DNA of 50,107 nt, taken from positions 21,386-71,492 of the forward strand of contig PLQW01000289.1 in the NCBI GenBank assembly GCA_003160215.1. Reading direction: 5' to 3'. Every line of letters begins with the position of its first letter. The first letter of the stretch is position 1. The notes below the pieces were generated by a model, which had not been told where the DNA came from, made no database searches, and worked only from the letters and a program-made list of their open reading frames with translations. The DNA is from Acidobacteriaceae bacterium (GTDB lineage: Bacteria; Acidobacteriota; Terriglobia; Terriglobales; Acidobacteriaceae). Both the position numbers and the translations under genes were made by a program. Shown here piece by piece: positions 26,322 to 35,097 of this stretch.

Positions 26322-26359
26322 CTATCGAACTGCGATAGTTCGGCGCTCCGCGAGCGGAG
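26322..26359. repeat. Two small hairpins between the DUF192 and PEGA genes
   Basis: CTATCG-AACTG-CGATAG (26322-26338) and CTCCGC-GA-GCGGAG (26346-26359) are perfect inverted repeats in the 131-bp gap. They could end the DUF192/tad transcript or act as an operator for the PEGA gene. No U-tract follows. Confidence 0.4.
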
Positions 26360-26438
26360 TACGCTACAGCGACGCGTGGCGCTTCTACCGCTGTTCAAAA
26401 GAGCGGCAGATCGCGCGTCATCTAGGAACAGCCAGCCT

Positions 26439-26792
26439 CTATTCCTCGATGGACAGTTGGTCGCCAACCGACGTTGACGTCTGAGCAATTACTCCCACAG
26501 GCAGCTCCAGTACCGATCGTGCCTTCCAGTGCAGGCCCGTCATTCGGAATGGCGCCACGGCAGGCGACAAGTGGATAACGTGCCAGTTGCGGTCCATGAA
26601 AACAACATCGATCGCGAACCGCATGGCTACGGTGTGGATTGCTTGCGAGGGGACAATCAGCAGCCCCTCACCAGGCTCCAGGGCGCGCTTGCCGAGCAGT
26701 CCCACCAGCCGAGTCAGGCTCGTATCGGCGACACCAATCCGATCGCCCAGGACAGTGTCCCTGGTCGCGTTCAGAACTTTGACCGTCTGCAT
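26439..26792 (-). CDS. DUF192 family protein
   Basis: The 117-residue protein matches DUF192 (COG1430): LTRLVGLLGKRALEPGEGLLIVPSQAIHTVAMRFAIDVVFMDRNWHVIHL spans the conserved core (broken here only by numbering, about residues 26-75), and the SVLELPVGVI segment follows. Family members are often exported; this copy has no signal peptide. The function is unknown. It lies 13 bp after the 39-aa membrane peptide, and DUF192 genes are often seen beside tad genes in related bacteria, which suggests operon membership. Confidence 0.82.
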   Translation of the reverse strand: MQTVKVLNATRDTVLGDRIGVADTSLTRLVGLLGKRALEPGEGLLIVPSQAIHTVAMRFAIDVVFMDRNWHVIHLSPAVAPFRMTGLHWKARSVLELPVGVIAQTSTSVGDQLSIEE

Positions 26793-26805
26793 TGCTATAC
26801 CGCTT

Positions 26806-26925
26806 CTAGTGCTTTGAGGTCAGGCGATTCGCCGAGGCCATCCGCTTCCGCCTGGCAACTATGATTGCGAGCAGAATCACGGCGATTACGCCCGCGCCAA
26901 TTCGAATCATCAATACGCTGTCCAT
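26806..26925 (-). CDS. 39-residue single-helix membrane peptide
   Basis: This small frame runs from an ATG with GGAGG 9 nt upstream to a TAG. It encodes MDSVLMIRIGAGVIAVILLA followed by IIVARRKRMASANRLTSKH. One membrane helix (about residues 8-24) is followed by a strongly basic tail, predicting an inner-membrane peptide with its C-terminus in the cytoplasm. It lies in the same direction between tadC (31 bp before) and the DUF192 gene (13 bp after), so it fits the operon. I do not recognise a family. Confidence 0.72.
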   Translation of the reverse strand: MDSVLMIRIGAGVIAVILLAIIVARRKRMASANRLTSKH

Positions 26926-26956
26926 AATTGATAGCCTCCACTTGTTATCTTGCGGT

Positions 26957-27844
26957 TTAACCTAGGGTCTGTATCAGCGCAATTGCCGCCGGCCCCAGGA
27001 GTACTACAAAAATCGCGGGGAAAACAAAGAAAACCAACGGAAAAATCAGTTTGATGGTAGTTTTTGCCGCCCGCTCTTCAGCTTCCATCAGGCGCTGCGT
27101 CCGCAAGGCATCTGCGAACTGGCCAAGAGCGTGGGCGATCGGCGTTCCAAGGCGATCCGTTTGAATCAGCATGGCGGCAAACTGGCGAACCGTCTCGAGA
27201 TCCACTCGATCCGCCATGCTTCTCCAGGCGTCAACTCGCGGTTTACCAGCTCGCTGTTCCCGGCTGATGATCATAAGTTCTTCACTCATCTCCGGATAGA
27301 CCAGCTCCATCTCTTTTGCGATTCTGAGCACGGCATGGTCCATTCCTAAGCCTGCTTCCATGCAGATCACCATCAGATCCATCACGTCCGGCAAGGCCAG
27401 CGCAAGTTTTGCTTTTCTCCGGTTCATTGCGTAGATCAGAAAGATGTCCGGAGCAAAGAACCCAGCGGCGCCCAGGAGCAAGCTCCAAAGAAGCATGTTG
27501 TCGCGTCCGGTGAACGTAGCGAGAAGGATGCCGACGACAGGGGCCATCAGCTTGGCGCTCAGGAAGGTATCGACATCCTCGAGTTTTCGAAAACCAGCAA
27601 CGCCCAATCGGTAGGCCAGTTCATCATCTCTGGACCTCAACCAATCGCGGAAAGGAGCTAGCGGTTGGGTAAGCAGAGAGACGAGGTCACCAACTTGATA
27701 TCTGGAACGGGTCGCGGGAAGAGACCGCAATTCGGCAAGCCTTGCCTCGGTTGGCGACTGCTCCCCCGCGACAGCAAGAATAAGCAGGGCACTCACAGCA
27801 AGCAGTGCCACGCCAGCAAAAATCGCAATGAATAGCACACTCAT
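26957..27844 (-). CDS. tadC: TadC, Flp pilus inner-membrane platform protein (T2SSF family)
   Basis: The 295-residue protein has an N-terminal helix, a second hydrophobic pair near 90-140 and C-terminal helices, with the T2SSF domain core LPDVMDLMVICMEAGLGMDHAVLRIAKEM and later GTPIAHALGQFADALRTQR. It pairs with TadB to form the inner-membrane platform that couples the TadA ATPase to pilin polymerisation. Its ATG lies 1 bp after the tadB stop, showing translational coupling. Confidence 0.92.
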   Translation of the reverse strand: MSVLFIAIFAGVALLAVSALLILAVAGEQSPTEARLAELRSLPATRSRYQVGDLVSLLTQPLAPFRDWLRSRDDELAYRLGVAGFRKLEDVDTFLSAKLMAPVVGILLATFTGRDNMLLWSLLLGAAGFFAPDIFLIYAMNRRKAKLALALPDVMDLMVICMEAGLGMDHAVLRIAKEMELVYPEMSEELMIISREQRAGKPRVDAWRSMADRVDLETVRQFAAMLIQTDRLGTPIAHALGQFADALRTQRLMEAEERAAKTTIKLIFPLVFFVFPAIFVVLLGPAAIALIQTLG

Positions 27845-27845
27845 A

Positions 27846-28802
27846 TCAGACCTTGATCCGAATGATCCGCCGAATCAGGAATAACCCAATCGCCAGGCTC
27901 ACAACTGTGCCATATATCATTTTTCGGCCAATCTCGTTCTCAAACAGCGGCTTGGTATAGCCCGGCGAGACCAAGTTCAGGGCGATGAAGCAGATAAATG
28001 GCAACGCCATCAGGATGACTCCGGTGAGCCGACCCTGCGCAGTGAATACCCTGACTTTCTGGGCCAGGTGAATGCGCGATCGCAGCACAGCCGCGCTCTT
28101 GTCGAGCAACTTTATGAGATTCCCCCCGGATTCCTTTTGCACGAGAATTGCGGTCACCAGAAACCGCAAGTCCCGAACCGGAAAACGGCGTTCTAGGTTC
28201 AGCAATGCTTCGCGAAAGGGCAGTCCATAATTCAGCTCGTCCGCGGTACGGCGAAATTCCGGGCCCAGCGGATCCGAAATCTCATCGGCAACCATGGATA
28301 GGGCGCTAGGCAGTGCGTGTCCGGCACGAAGAGCGCGGGACATCAAGTCGATGGCGTCGGGAAGCATTAGATTGAAGCGGCGGAAACGGCCCGCGCGACG
28401 GTACATGACCCAAGCCAATGGGATAGCTCCCAACGCGATTCCAGGGAGCCACCAAAAGAAGTCCGCCGGTATCCACCAATTGCCAATCGCCGCACCGATC
28501 AACATTAGAACTGCCGAGAAGAAAAAGAACCGGCCAACCGTCCAGGGTAGTTTGGCCTGGTCGAGCATCAATTGCAGCCTTATCGCGAATTTGTTGTTTC
28601 GCAGGAATCGATCGACGCTGGGGACACTGCTGAACGTGACCTGTCTAACTATGTCGTCTTGGCGATCCTCAGTACTCGAACGCCGATCCAGGCCAACCAG
28701 GCGCTCGCGAGTTCGCTTGTCGGTTTCCGAAGGCTCCGTAAAATACGCGACCGTAGCGAACACTGAGACTAGGAGAAGCAGAAATATCGTGATCATGAAC
28801 AT
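27846..28802 (-). CDS. tadB: TadB, Flp pilus inner-membrane platform protein (T2SSF family)
   Basis: The 318-residue protein has an N-terminal helix (MFMITIFLLLLVSVFATVAY), a central helix pair (about 90-140), the T2SSF core LPDAIDLMSRALRAGHALPSALSMVADE and QKESGGNLIKLLDKSAAVLR, and two C-terminal helices. It is the partner of TadC. It starts 14 bp after tadA and is followed after 1 bp by tadC. Confidence 0.92.
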   Translation of the reverse strand: MFMITIFLLLLVSVFATVAYFTEPSETDKRTRERLVGLDRRSSTEDRQDDIVRQVTFSSVPSVDRFLRNNKFAIRLQLMLDQAKLPWTVGRFFFFSAVLMLIGAAIGNWWIPADFFWWLPGIALGAIPLAWVMYRRAGRFRRFNLMLPDAIDLMSRALRAGHALPSALSMVADEISDPLGPEFRRTADELNYGLPFREALLNLERRFPVRDLRFLVTAILVQKESGGNLIKLLDKSAAVLRSRIHLAQKVRVFTAQGRLTGVILMALPFICFIALNLVSPGYTKPLFENEIGRKMIYGTVVSLAIGLFLIRRIIRIKV

Positions 28803-28816
28803 ACGTGTGCTCCGGT

Positions 28817-30166
28817 CTACACCACAAACGAGTGCTCGAAAATGCTTGGCGGAAGGACGATGCCGGACGTCTTTAGTCGCTCGGCGAACTTGGGCGCCAC
28901 GCCCGTAGCCTTGAACCGTCCCAATACGCGTCCACTGGTGTCGACTCCGAGCTGCTCGAAGACGAAGATGTCCTGCATGGCAACCACGTCAGTGGTTATG
29001 CCGGTGATTTCCGTCACGTGGGTTATGCGACGAGTCCCATCGCTCATTCGGCATATCTGCACAATGATGGAAATCGCAGATGCGATCTGCTGGCGAAACG
29101 CCTTCTCCGGCAGATTGAGGTTGGACATCAGGGACATGGTTTCCAGTCGAGCCACTGCATCGCGCGGACTATTGGCGTGAATTGTCGTTAACGACCCATC
29201 ATGTCCAGTGTTCATCGCCTGCAACATATCGAGGGCTTCCTCTCCGCGTACCTCGCCCACGATTATCCGGTCAGGCCTCATGCGCAGTGCGTTGATGACC
29301 AGTTCGCGCTGACGTACGGCTCCCTGTCCCTCCAAGTTAGGGGGCCGGCATTCAAGCCGAACAACGTGCTCCTGTTGCAATTGGAGTTCGGCAGAGTCCT
29401 CGATGGTGACGATACGTTCCGCTTCGCTTATATAACCGCTGAGGACATTTAACAGGGTGGTCTTGCCGGCGCCCGTACCGCCGGAGATGACGATGTTGAG
29501 CCGGGATCGCACGGCGCCTTTCAAGACCTCGAAGATCGGCCCGGTGATGGTGCGGTTGCCGAGAAGCTGCTCACTCCCCAAGGGGATCTTTCCGAAACGG
29601 CGGATCGAGAGAATTGGGCCATCGACCGCCAGGGGAGGAATGATGACGTTGACGCGCGACCCGTCGGTCAGGCGCGCATCGCACATAGGCGACGATTCGT
29701 CTACTCGCCTTCCAACATTGGAAACGATCTTGTCGATGATGTGGCGGAGGTGGGCCTCGTCCTTGAACGTGACGTTGGTCTTTTCCAACACGCCGCCGCG
29801 CTCGACGTAGACCTTTTTGTGCGTATTAACCAGGATGTCGTTTATGGTGGGGTCCTGGAGCAAAGGCTCCAGGGGGCCCAATCCGAATACTTCGTGCAGC
29901 ACTTCCCGCGACAGGCGCTCCCTCTCGCTTGTGCTGAGAGGTGTATTCGATTTCGCCATGAGTTCGTGGATTACTTCCTGCACCTGCATACGGGCCTTGA
30001 CGTCTTCGAGTGACGTGAGCTTCTCCAGGTCGATGAGGTCGAGCAGGTCGCGATGGAGTGTGGACTTCAGTTCCTGGTAGATCCTAGGAGATACACTTAT
30101 GCTGCGTGCCGAAGTCCAACTCCTGCCGAGGCGCATGTCTGGAGCGAAGCTCTTTCCGTTAGCCAT
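28817..30166 (-). CDS. tadA: TadA/CpaF, Flp pilus assembly ATPase
   Basis: The 449-residue protein is a secretion ATPase of the VirB11/PilB superfamily. Walker A is [17 protein letters not shown]; the Asp box and Walker B region is [20 protein letters not shown], followed by the His box [22 protein letters not shown]. The N-terminal domain includes the [23 protein letters not shown] segment typical of CpaF. It powers pilus extension and possibly retraction at the TadBC platform. It starts 3 bp after the cpaE/tadZ stop. Confidence 0.95.
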   Translation of the reverse strand: MANGKSFAPDMRLGRSWTSARSISVSPRIYQELKSTLHRDLLDLIDLEKLTSLEDVKARMQVQEVIHELMAKSNTPLSTSERERLSREVLHEVFGLGPLEPLLQDPTINDILVNTHKKVYVERGGVLEKTNVTFKDEAHLRHIIDKIVSNVGRRVDESSPMCDARLTDGSRVNVIIPPLAVDGPILSIRRFGKIPLGSEQLLGNRTITGPIFEVLKGAVRSRLNIVISGGTGAGKTTLLNVLSGYISEAERIVTIEDSAELQLQQEHVVRLECRPPNLEGQGAVRQRELVINALRMRPDRIIVGEVRGEEALDMLQAMNTGHDGSLTTIHANSPRDAVARLETMSLMSNLNLPEKAFRQQIASAISIIVQICRMSDGTRRITHVTEITGITTDVVAMQDIFVFEQLGVDTSGRVLGRFKATGVAPKFAERLKTSGIVLPPSIFEHSFVV

Positions 30167-30169
30167 TTG

Positions 30170-31426
30170 CTATCCCTCAACTCGCGATCCGAAGATGCCG
30201 AACCACCCACGAGAACCCTTGTTCGCGCGTGGAATATCGCCTTCACTTCCGGTCAATCGGTCGGCCCAATAGTCGAAAGCCGCGGGAAGGTCAGATCTGT
30301 GACCGAACTCGATGGGGGTGCCTGCATTGATAGCGTTCACAATTTCGCCGTAGTTGTTTGGAATCCTTACTGCAATCGGCCGATGCAGTGCGGCTTCGAC
30401 CTCGTGGTCACTCAACGCACTCTTCTTCGAATGCCGATTCAGCACGATATCGATGCTGTCTGCCGAGTAATGCATGCTCGTCAGATATTCAATCGAGCGG
30501 ATTGCGTTACGGATCGCTGGAAGTTCCGGAGTGATGACGATGGCTAGACGGTCGGATTGCCGGATGGCAGCACAGCTCTCCTCCGTCAGTCCAGGAGGAC
30601 AATCGATAATGACGAACTGGTAGTTTTCCCCGAGAAACGACAGCGTATGCTCGATGGCCTCCGGCGAAGGCTGCGGGAATCCATCGATTGCCTCGGGAGA
30701 ATCCAATACGTCCAATCCACTCGGATGCCGTAGTAAAAACCCTCGCAGCAGGTCAGCATCGAGGCGGTCCGTGTTGTGCACCAATTCGTAGAAGCTGTAT
30801 TGATGACGGCCTAATCCCAGGTAAAGCGAGGCATCGCCGAACGCAAGATGTTCATCGACCAGTAAGCACTTCTGTCCATGTCTCTGAACCAGGTTCAGCG
30901 CCAGATGCAGCGCCAGAGAGGTGGCGCCGGTTCCTCCTTTGGCTCCCATCACAGTCACGATTCGGCCCTTCACAAGGTCCCCCGACTTGCCTTGGGGCCG
31001 CGCCGCTACATGCGCCAACGCGTGCGATATCCGCTCCGGCTGAAATGGCTTCACCAGATATTCCGAACATCCTGACCGCATGGCTGCCATGATCTGCTCA
31101 GGATCGGAGCCACCCGCAGCGGCGAAGATTCCCAGGCTGCTGTCGCAGCCATCGCGAAGCCGCTGGGCGACACGGCAGCCTTTCTCCGTGCCGTCCTCAA
31201 AATCGATCACGCAGATGCGATGCTGATACGGTTCCAGCATTTTCATGGCTTCGCGGGGAGTAATGTGCCAATCGACGTTATCTACGACATAAGCCCCGGG
31301 CGTCTGCACTACTAGGACGTCAAGGCTTTCCCGCGAACTGGAATCCATGCCAATGCACAGGACACCGATGCGCTGTTCGGACCGGCGCGAACCTTGTAAG
31401 ACCACTTTCTCGTCAGTCATCATCAC
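30170..31426 (-). CDS. tadZ: TadZ/CpaE, pilus localisation ATPase-like protein
   Basis: The 418-residue protein has an N-terminal receiver-like domain (about 18-145) and a ParA/MinD-type domain. Its Walker A reads GAKGGTGATS (161-170): the first Lys of the ParA motif is kept, but the GK(T/S) lysine is Ala, an atypical P-loop of the kind seen in TadZ proteins. The Walker B-like segment is FVIIDCPPGL. TadZ marks the pole or site where the Tad machine assembles. The frame opens GTG-ATG-ATG overlapping the cpaC stop by 4 bp, so the exact first codon is ambiguous by one or two codons. Confidence 0.92.
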   Translation of the reverse strand: MMMTDEKVVLQGSRRSEQRIGVLCIGMDSSSRESLDVLVVQTPGAYVVDNVDWHITPREAMKMLEPYQHRICVIDFEDGTEKGCRVAQRLRDGCDSSLGIFAAAGGSDPEQIMAAMRSGCSEYLVKPFQPERISHALAHVAARPQGKSGDLVKGRIVTVMGAKGGTGATSLALHLALNLVQRHGQKCLLVDEHLAFGDASLYLGLGRHQYSFYELVHNTDRLDADLLRGFLLRHPSGLDVLDSPEAIDGFPQPSPEAIEHTLSFLGENYQFVIIDCPPGLTEESCAAIRQSDRLAIVITPELPAIRNAIRSIEYLTSMHYSADSIDIVLNRHSKKSALSDHEVEAALHRPIAVRIPNNYGEIVNAINAGTPIEFGHRSDLPAAFDYWADRLTGSEGDIPRANKGSRGWFGIFGSRVEG

Positions 31427-32925
31427 TTTGTCCCCGGATTCTTGGCAGGGCTTGGCAAGGCAGGGCTTGGCAAGCCTTTGTCGAACGATCCCGTATTAAG
31501 GTTTTGAACTGGCATATCAACCTGGGGTTGCGGATTTGGCACGACTCCCAAAACTGGATCCACAATCGTCGCAGTAACCAGCACGATCAGTTCGCTGTTC
31601 GTACGATTCACATTCCTGGACTTGAAGAGTTCTCCCAGAATTGGGATATCTCCTATTCCTGGAACCTTACTGAGCTGCACCGTCGTGCGCTGATCCAACA
31701 ATCCAGCAATTCCAAAGCTTTGGCCATCCTTGAGCTCGATTTCGGTTTCGGCACGCCGGGTTTGGATGGCTGGCATGGTGAACCCGGAGATGGTTACAGA
31801 ATTCGTATAGTCGAGCGAACTCACTTCGGGAGCGACCTTGAGCCGAATGCTGTTGTCATCCTGGATAGTCCCGAGGAACTCCAACTTCACGCCGTATGGC
31901 TTGAACTGAATAGTGACCGACCCAAAGCCGGCACCTCCGCCGACGCCCTGCACTACCGGATAAGGAAACTCACCACCTGCCAGGAAGTGCGCGGGCTGCC
32001 CGCTGATGGCCATCAAGTTGGGTTCCGCCAGGATTTGCAATACATTCTTCTGCTGTAGGGCCTTGATGGTAGCGCCCAGGTTTATGTCGGGGCGGAACAG
32101 GAAGATATTCAAAAGGTCCGATAGGTTGAATTGCGAAAGGGGATTGACGATTCCGCCTGTGCTCTGCTGCTGGGTGTTTATAGTCGCCGGGCCAAATTGC
32201 TGGGTGGACGTCGTGCCGATCGTGTTGGTTGCGCCGGTGCTGAAGAGGTTGATTCCGAAAGCCGTCAGCTTGCCACGATCTGCCTCGGCAAAGCGCACTT
32301 TCAGCATCACCTGTTTCAGACGGGGCGCCTGCGCGATCTGCAGTCCGTTCACCACCTCTTTGGAGAAGTTCGCGGCCATCTTCAGCATCTGCTCCGCAAC
32401 GGCGGGTGAGGCCACAACCCCGGTGAGCATTACCTTGTCTCCCTGCGATTGGACGTCGACGCCACTGCTCGGAAAGGACTGGTCCAAGGCGTTCCGCAAC
32501 GAAGTCACATCCAAATCCGCGAACACATCCATCATGCGGCTCGGACCGGTTTCTCCCCATAGCATCAGACTGCTACCACCGGTTTGCTTGGCCGTAAGTA
32601 CCACTTCCTGGGGCGAGGTCATGACCGATTCGACGACCGTGGGATTGCCGGTAAGAATGCGTTTGATCCGGGAAGGAGTACGGATCAACAGCGAGTGTCC
32701 CACCACGATGTGCAAGCTCTCCGGGCCTTGGTCACTTTCCTGGCCTGGGGCCGCCGCTGACTGTGGGGCTGGCGGAGGAGTCTGTGCCATGCTGGGTGCT
32801 TGCGCGGCGGGAGGCTGCTGGGCCGCCGCTCCCAAAATGGCGAAACAACACGCCATAACTACCAGCAACACGTAGGCTACGCTTTGCCAGGACAACCGTT
32901 CCTTGTTCGGTCTCTTCGGTTCCAA
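31423..32925 (-). CDS. cpaC: CpaC/RcpA, Flp pilus outer-membrane secretin
   Basis: The 500-residue protein has a signal segment (SVAYVLLVVMACCFAILGAAAQ) and a Pro/Gln/Ala-rich linker. The pilus-specific N-terminal domain follows (SLLIRTPSRIKRILTGNPTVVE), then a BON-like segment (about 165-215) and the secretin core (VMLKVRFAEADR, PNLMAISGQPAHFLAGGEFPYPV, GVKLEFLG, DGQSFGIAGLLD). It forms the outer-membrane channel for the pilus. An ATG exists at 33000 but would overlap cpaB by 50 bp. The TTG at 32925 has GGAG 7 nt upstream and starts just before the signal segment, so I prefer it; this choice is uncertain. Confidence 0.9.
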   Translation of the reverse strand: MEPKRPNKERLSWQSVAYVLLVVMACCFAILGAAAQQPPAAQAPSMAQTPPPAPQSAAAPGQESDQGPESLHIVVGHSLLIRTPSRIKRILTGNPTVVESVMTSPQEVVLTAKQTGGSSLMLWGETGPSRMMDVFADLDVTSLRNALDQSFPSSGVDVQSQGDKVMLTGVVASPAVAEQMLKMAANFSKEVVNGLQIAQAPRLKQVMLKVRFAEADRGKLTAFGINLFSTGATNTIGTTSTQQFGPATINTQQQSTGGIVNPLSQFNLSDLLNIFLFRPDINLGATIKALQQKNVLQILAEPNLMAISGQPAHFLAGGEFPYPVVQGVGGGAGFGSVTIQFKPYGVKLEFLGTIQDDNSIRLKVAPEVSSLDYTNSVTISGFTMPAIQTRRAETEIELKDGQSFGIAGLLDQRTTVQLSKVPGIGDIPILGELFKSRNVNRTNSELIVLVTATIVDPVLGVVPNPQPQVDMPVQNLNTGSFDKGLPSPALPSPAKNPGTK

Positions 32926-32950
32926 GGGATGCTCCGTTTCTACTGTCCCA

Positions 32951-33763
32951 CTAAAACTTAACGACGCCCTTCTTCGCGCCATCGAATGTCTCAACCTCAT
33001 AAACGCTCGCCGACTTGGGAGGCGCTGCCGCCTTCCTCATCCCAACAGAAACTGCCGGGGCCGCGTTGCCTTGCAGGTCTTTCACGTTGACGGGACGCTG
33101 CTGCGCCTGGGCCTGGTCGGAAGCATTCCGGAGAACGAACTGCACCGTCCCCTGGTTGCTCGCCAATGCCAGTCTTTCCGCATCATTCGGCGTGAGCAAC
33201 AGTGTCACTACCTTCACGTTTTGCGGTTTGCCGGAAGGGTCGGGTTGCAGCTTTTCGCCGGCGCTCAAGACCTCGATGTTCTGCAACACTGTCGTGGTCA
33301 TCGAGTCCCTGCCGTTTTCCGCGCGGAACGTGACCAGCACATCTACGTGGGAGCCGGGGAACAGGAAACCCGAGACGTTGTTCAATTCGTTAGTTATCAC
33401 TGCCGCGGCGCGCATACCATCCGGAATCTTGGCAGTCAGGCCTACGGTCGCCCCCGGAGCGGCTAATAACTGATCGCGGATAGGTTCTTGGACGGCAATC
33501 GGAAACATCACTAGCCTGCCGTTCAACTCTTCCGGCCTGCGAAAGGATCCTGGCAGCGGAACGTTAGCAGGCCAATCCATCAGCGTCAGGTTGTCCGCGG
33601 AGAGTGGGGTTCCCGGTTCCAACGCTTGGGAGGCGACCACAATCTTGATTGGCTGCGCGTTCAATGCGTATTGCCGCTTGATGCGGGAATATAGAAAGAA
33701 CGTCGCTGTGACCGATATGATGACCGCTATTACAAGAGCAAGACCTAGCCGACGATTCTTCAT
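32951..33763 (-). CDS. cpaB: CpaB/RcpC, Flp pilus assembly protein with SAF domain
   Basis: The 270-residue protein has one N-terminal membrane helix (LGLALVIAVIISVTATFFLY), then a SAF-like domain (IKIVVASQALEPGTPLSADNL, about 39-105). The conserved RcpC segment VSGFLFPGSHVDVLVTF and VLQNIEVLSAG follow. CpaB links the inner-membrane platform with the secretin in the periplasm. It starts 3 bp after the tadV stop. Confidence 0.92.
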   Translation of the reverse strand: MKNRRLGLALVIAVIISVTATFFLYSRIKRQYALNAQPIKIVVASQALEPGTPLSADNLTLMDWPANVPLPGSFRRPEELNGRLVMFPIAVQEPIRDQLLAAPGATVGLTAKIPDGMRAAAVITNELNNVSGFLFPGSHVDVLVTFRAENGRDSMTTTVLQNIEVLSAGEKLQPDPSGKPQNVKVVTLLLTPNDAERLALASNQGTVQFVLRNASDQAQAQQRPVNVKDLQGNAAPAVSVGMRKAAAPPKSASVYEVETFDGAKKGVVKF

Positions 33764-33766
33764 TAA

Positions 33767-34297
33767 TTACCTCCACCAAGTCCCTAGGAACGCGTACAGA
33801 GTTCCCGCCGCAATTGCCAGACCATACGGCATACGCAATGCGGAGGGATTGTCCAAGTTAAGTTCCGGATGGGCCTGTATGCCGCTCGAGGAATGGAACT
33901 GCAGTACCAAGCCGACATTTCTGAGAGTGGCGCCGATGCGGCGACTATAAACTGCATAAACGATGGCTAACACTCCACCGCAAATAGCCGTGGCAAGAAG
34001 CACGACAATGGCGTGACTTGGTCCCACTAGGCTCCCGATGGCAGCTAGCAACTTCACGTCACCCGCTCCCATGGCACGTACTGCGTAAAACAAAAAGACA
34101 ATCCCGCCGGCAAGCAGGCAGCCAGTGAGACCGCTGCCCAGCCCCTTCCATCCGAAGAACAGCCAACGCAGCAGAATTCCCAGCACCATCCCTGGGTAGG
34201 TGAGCCAGTTGGGTATGCGGTGATGCTGCACATCCACAACCGCTGCGGCGACTGCCAGCGCCAACGCGTCAAAGAGAAGAAAGGTGTCCCAGTTCAT
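33767..34297 (-). CDS. tadV: TadV/CpaA, prepilin peptidase (A24 family)
   Basis: The 176-residue polytopic protein has the two catalytic aspartates of A24 peptidases: Asp22 in VVDVQHHRIPN and Asp80 in GAGDVKLLAA. It is the short form without the N-methylase domain, usual for Tad systems, and cleaves the leader of Flp and pseudopilins on the cytoplasmic face of the membrane. It is separated from flp by a 172-bp gap with stem-loops, and the downstream genes are tightly packed. Confidence 0.92.
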   Translation of the reverse strand: MNWDTFLLFDALALAVAAAVVDVQHHRIPNWLTYPGMVLGILLRWLFFGWKGLGSGLTGCLLAGGIVFLFYAVRAMGAGDVKLLAAIGSLVGPSHAIVVLLATAICGGVLAIVYAVYSRRIGATLRNVGLVLQFHSSSGIQAHPELNLDNPSALRMPYGLAIAAGTLYAFLGTWWR

Positions 34298-34322
34298 TGC
34301 ACGTTATCCAAGACTCTAAGAA

Positions 34323-34339
34323 ACGGAAGCAAGCTCCGT
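34323..34339 (-). terminator. Weak stem-loop with T-rich tail between flp and tadV
   Basis: On the minus strand ACGGA-GCTTGCT-TCCGT is followed by TTCTT. The 5-bp stem is short, so at most a partial terminator that would lower transcription of tadV and later genes relative to flp. Confidence 0.3.
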
Positions 34340-34369
34340 GCCTACGATAGGTTTTCAAGGTCACGCTCC

Positions 34370-34394
34370 GGCAAGGGACCATTTTCCCTTTGCC
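34370..34394 (-). promoter_or_regulatory. Stem-loop in the flp-tadV intercistronic region
   Basis: GGCAAAGGGA and TCCCTTGCC (minus strand) pair over 9 bp with one bulged base and a 6-nt loop. It lies 75 nt after the flp stop and has no U-tract. It is suited to block 3' exonucleases and keep the short flp message abundant; this role is inferred. Confidence 0.45.
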
Positions 34395-34469
34395 CAGCGT
34401 GCCGCTATTGTCGGGATTCTCCAACGTCCTTCTGGCACGTAGCTTGCCTCCAAGTAACTCAAACCAACG

Positions 34470-34634
34470 TTATGTCAGTTGCGCGCTCACCTTCGTGAAC
34501 TCGCTGTTGACCTTGGTACCGATAGTGCCCAATACGGCTACGCATGTCACGGCAATCAGGGCCGCGATCAGCGCGTACTCGATCAGGTCCTGGCCGGACT
34601 CTTCCTTGTGCAGATTCTTCAACATGTTGATCAT
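34470..34634 (-). CDS. flp: Flp-type major pilin
   Basis: This 54-residue prepilin reads MINMLKNLHKEESGQDLIEY followed by ALIAALIAVTCVAVLGTIGT and a short polar tail. The G-Q-D-L-IEYAL motif is the Flp signature: cleavage by TadV after Gly14 leaves a mature pilin of 40 residues with Glu and Tyr at mature positions 5 and 6. The following helix drives assembly. AAGGAG lies 9 nt before the ATG. It is the first gene of the pilus operon and is preceded by the sigma-54-type promoter at 34757-34771. Confidence 0.95.
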   Translation of the reverse strand: MINMLKNLHKEESGQDLIEYALIAALIAVTCVAVLGTIGTKVNSEFTKVSAQLT

Positions 34635-35097
34635 TTACGGAGGCTCCTTTTTTTGAACGATTACCGCCAGTCTCAGCGACTCGAGTCCCACCCAGAGCCA
34701 TTTGGGATCTGAACACGACTGAGAAAACTGTGATGCTGGACAGCACTGTCGCCATTGCAATACCGCTGCCAATTGGCGCACAGGAAGAATCTGTGGAATT
34801 GCATGTCTTCGTATAGCTTGCTTTATCAATCAGCTACCTACCGGATAGTAGGCTGGTTTGGAAAAACAGAGGCAGGGCAGGCCGTCCATAGGAGCCAGCG
34901 AGTGTAACCACCTCCCGAGGGCGCGGCTCATTAGTGGCAAAAACTTGCACACGGTGCGTTACTCGATCAACCGCAGGCCGCTGGCACGGCCCGAAGTCCC
35001 GCCCGGTTCGTAGTGGCAATCAGGGTGCAAGGTGGAATGGAGCCCATCGCAACCTGAGCTGTAAACAAGATTTACGCCGATCACCTGGTTCATACTG
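34635..35097. other. 463-bp divergent intergenic region upstream of flp
   Basis: This gap separates flp (minus) from the first of two membrane-protein genes (plus). It contains the -24/-12 site at 34757-34771. On the plus strand TGGCACG occurs at 34982-34988 but has no -12 partner at the right distance. No gene was found, and no clear ribosome binding site precedes 35098. Confidence 0.5.
34757..34771 (-). promoter_or_regulatory. Sigma-54 (-24/-12) promoter for the flp-tad operon
   Basis: The minus strand reads TGGCAGCGGTATTGC, followed by AAT. It matches TGGCAC-N5-TTGC except one base, with exactly 10 nt between GG and GC. The predicted start near 34745 gives a leader of about 110 nt to the flp ATG. 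Two sigma-54-activator-like genes lie at 38799-41910, and the same TGGCAG/TTGCA form precedes the receptor gene at 17356. Confidence 0.75.

Noticed and set aside
34982-34996. TGGCACG on the plus strand as a -24 box for the gene at 35098.
   Set aside because: The position of the -12 box reads CGAAG with no GC at the required spacing.
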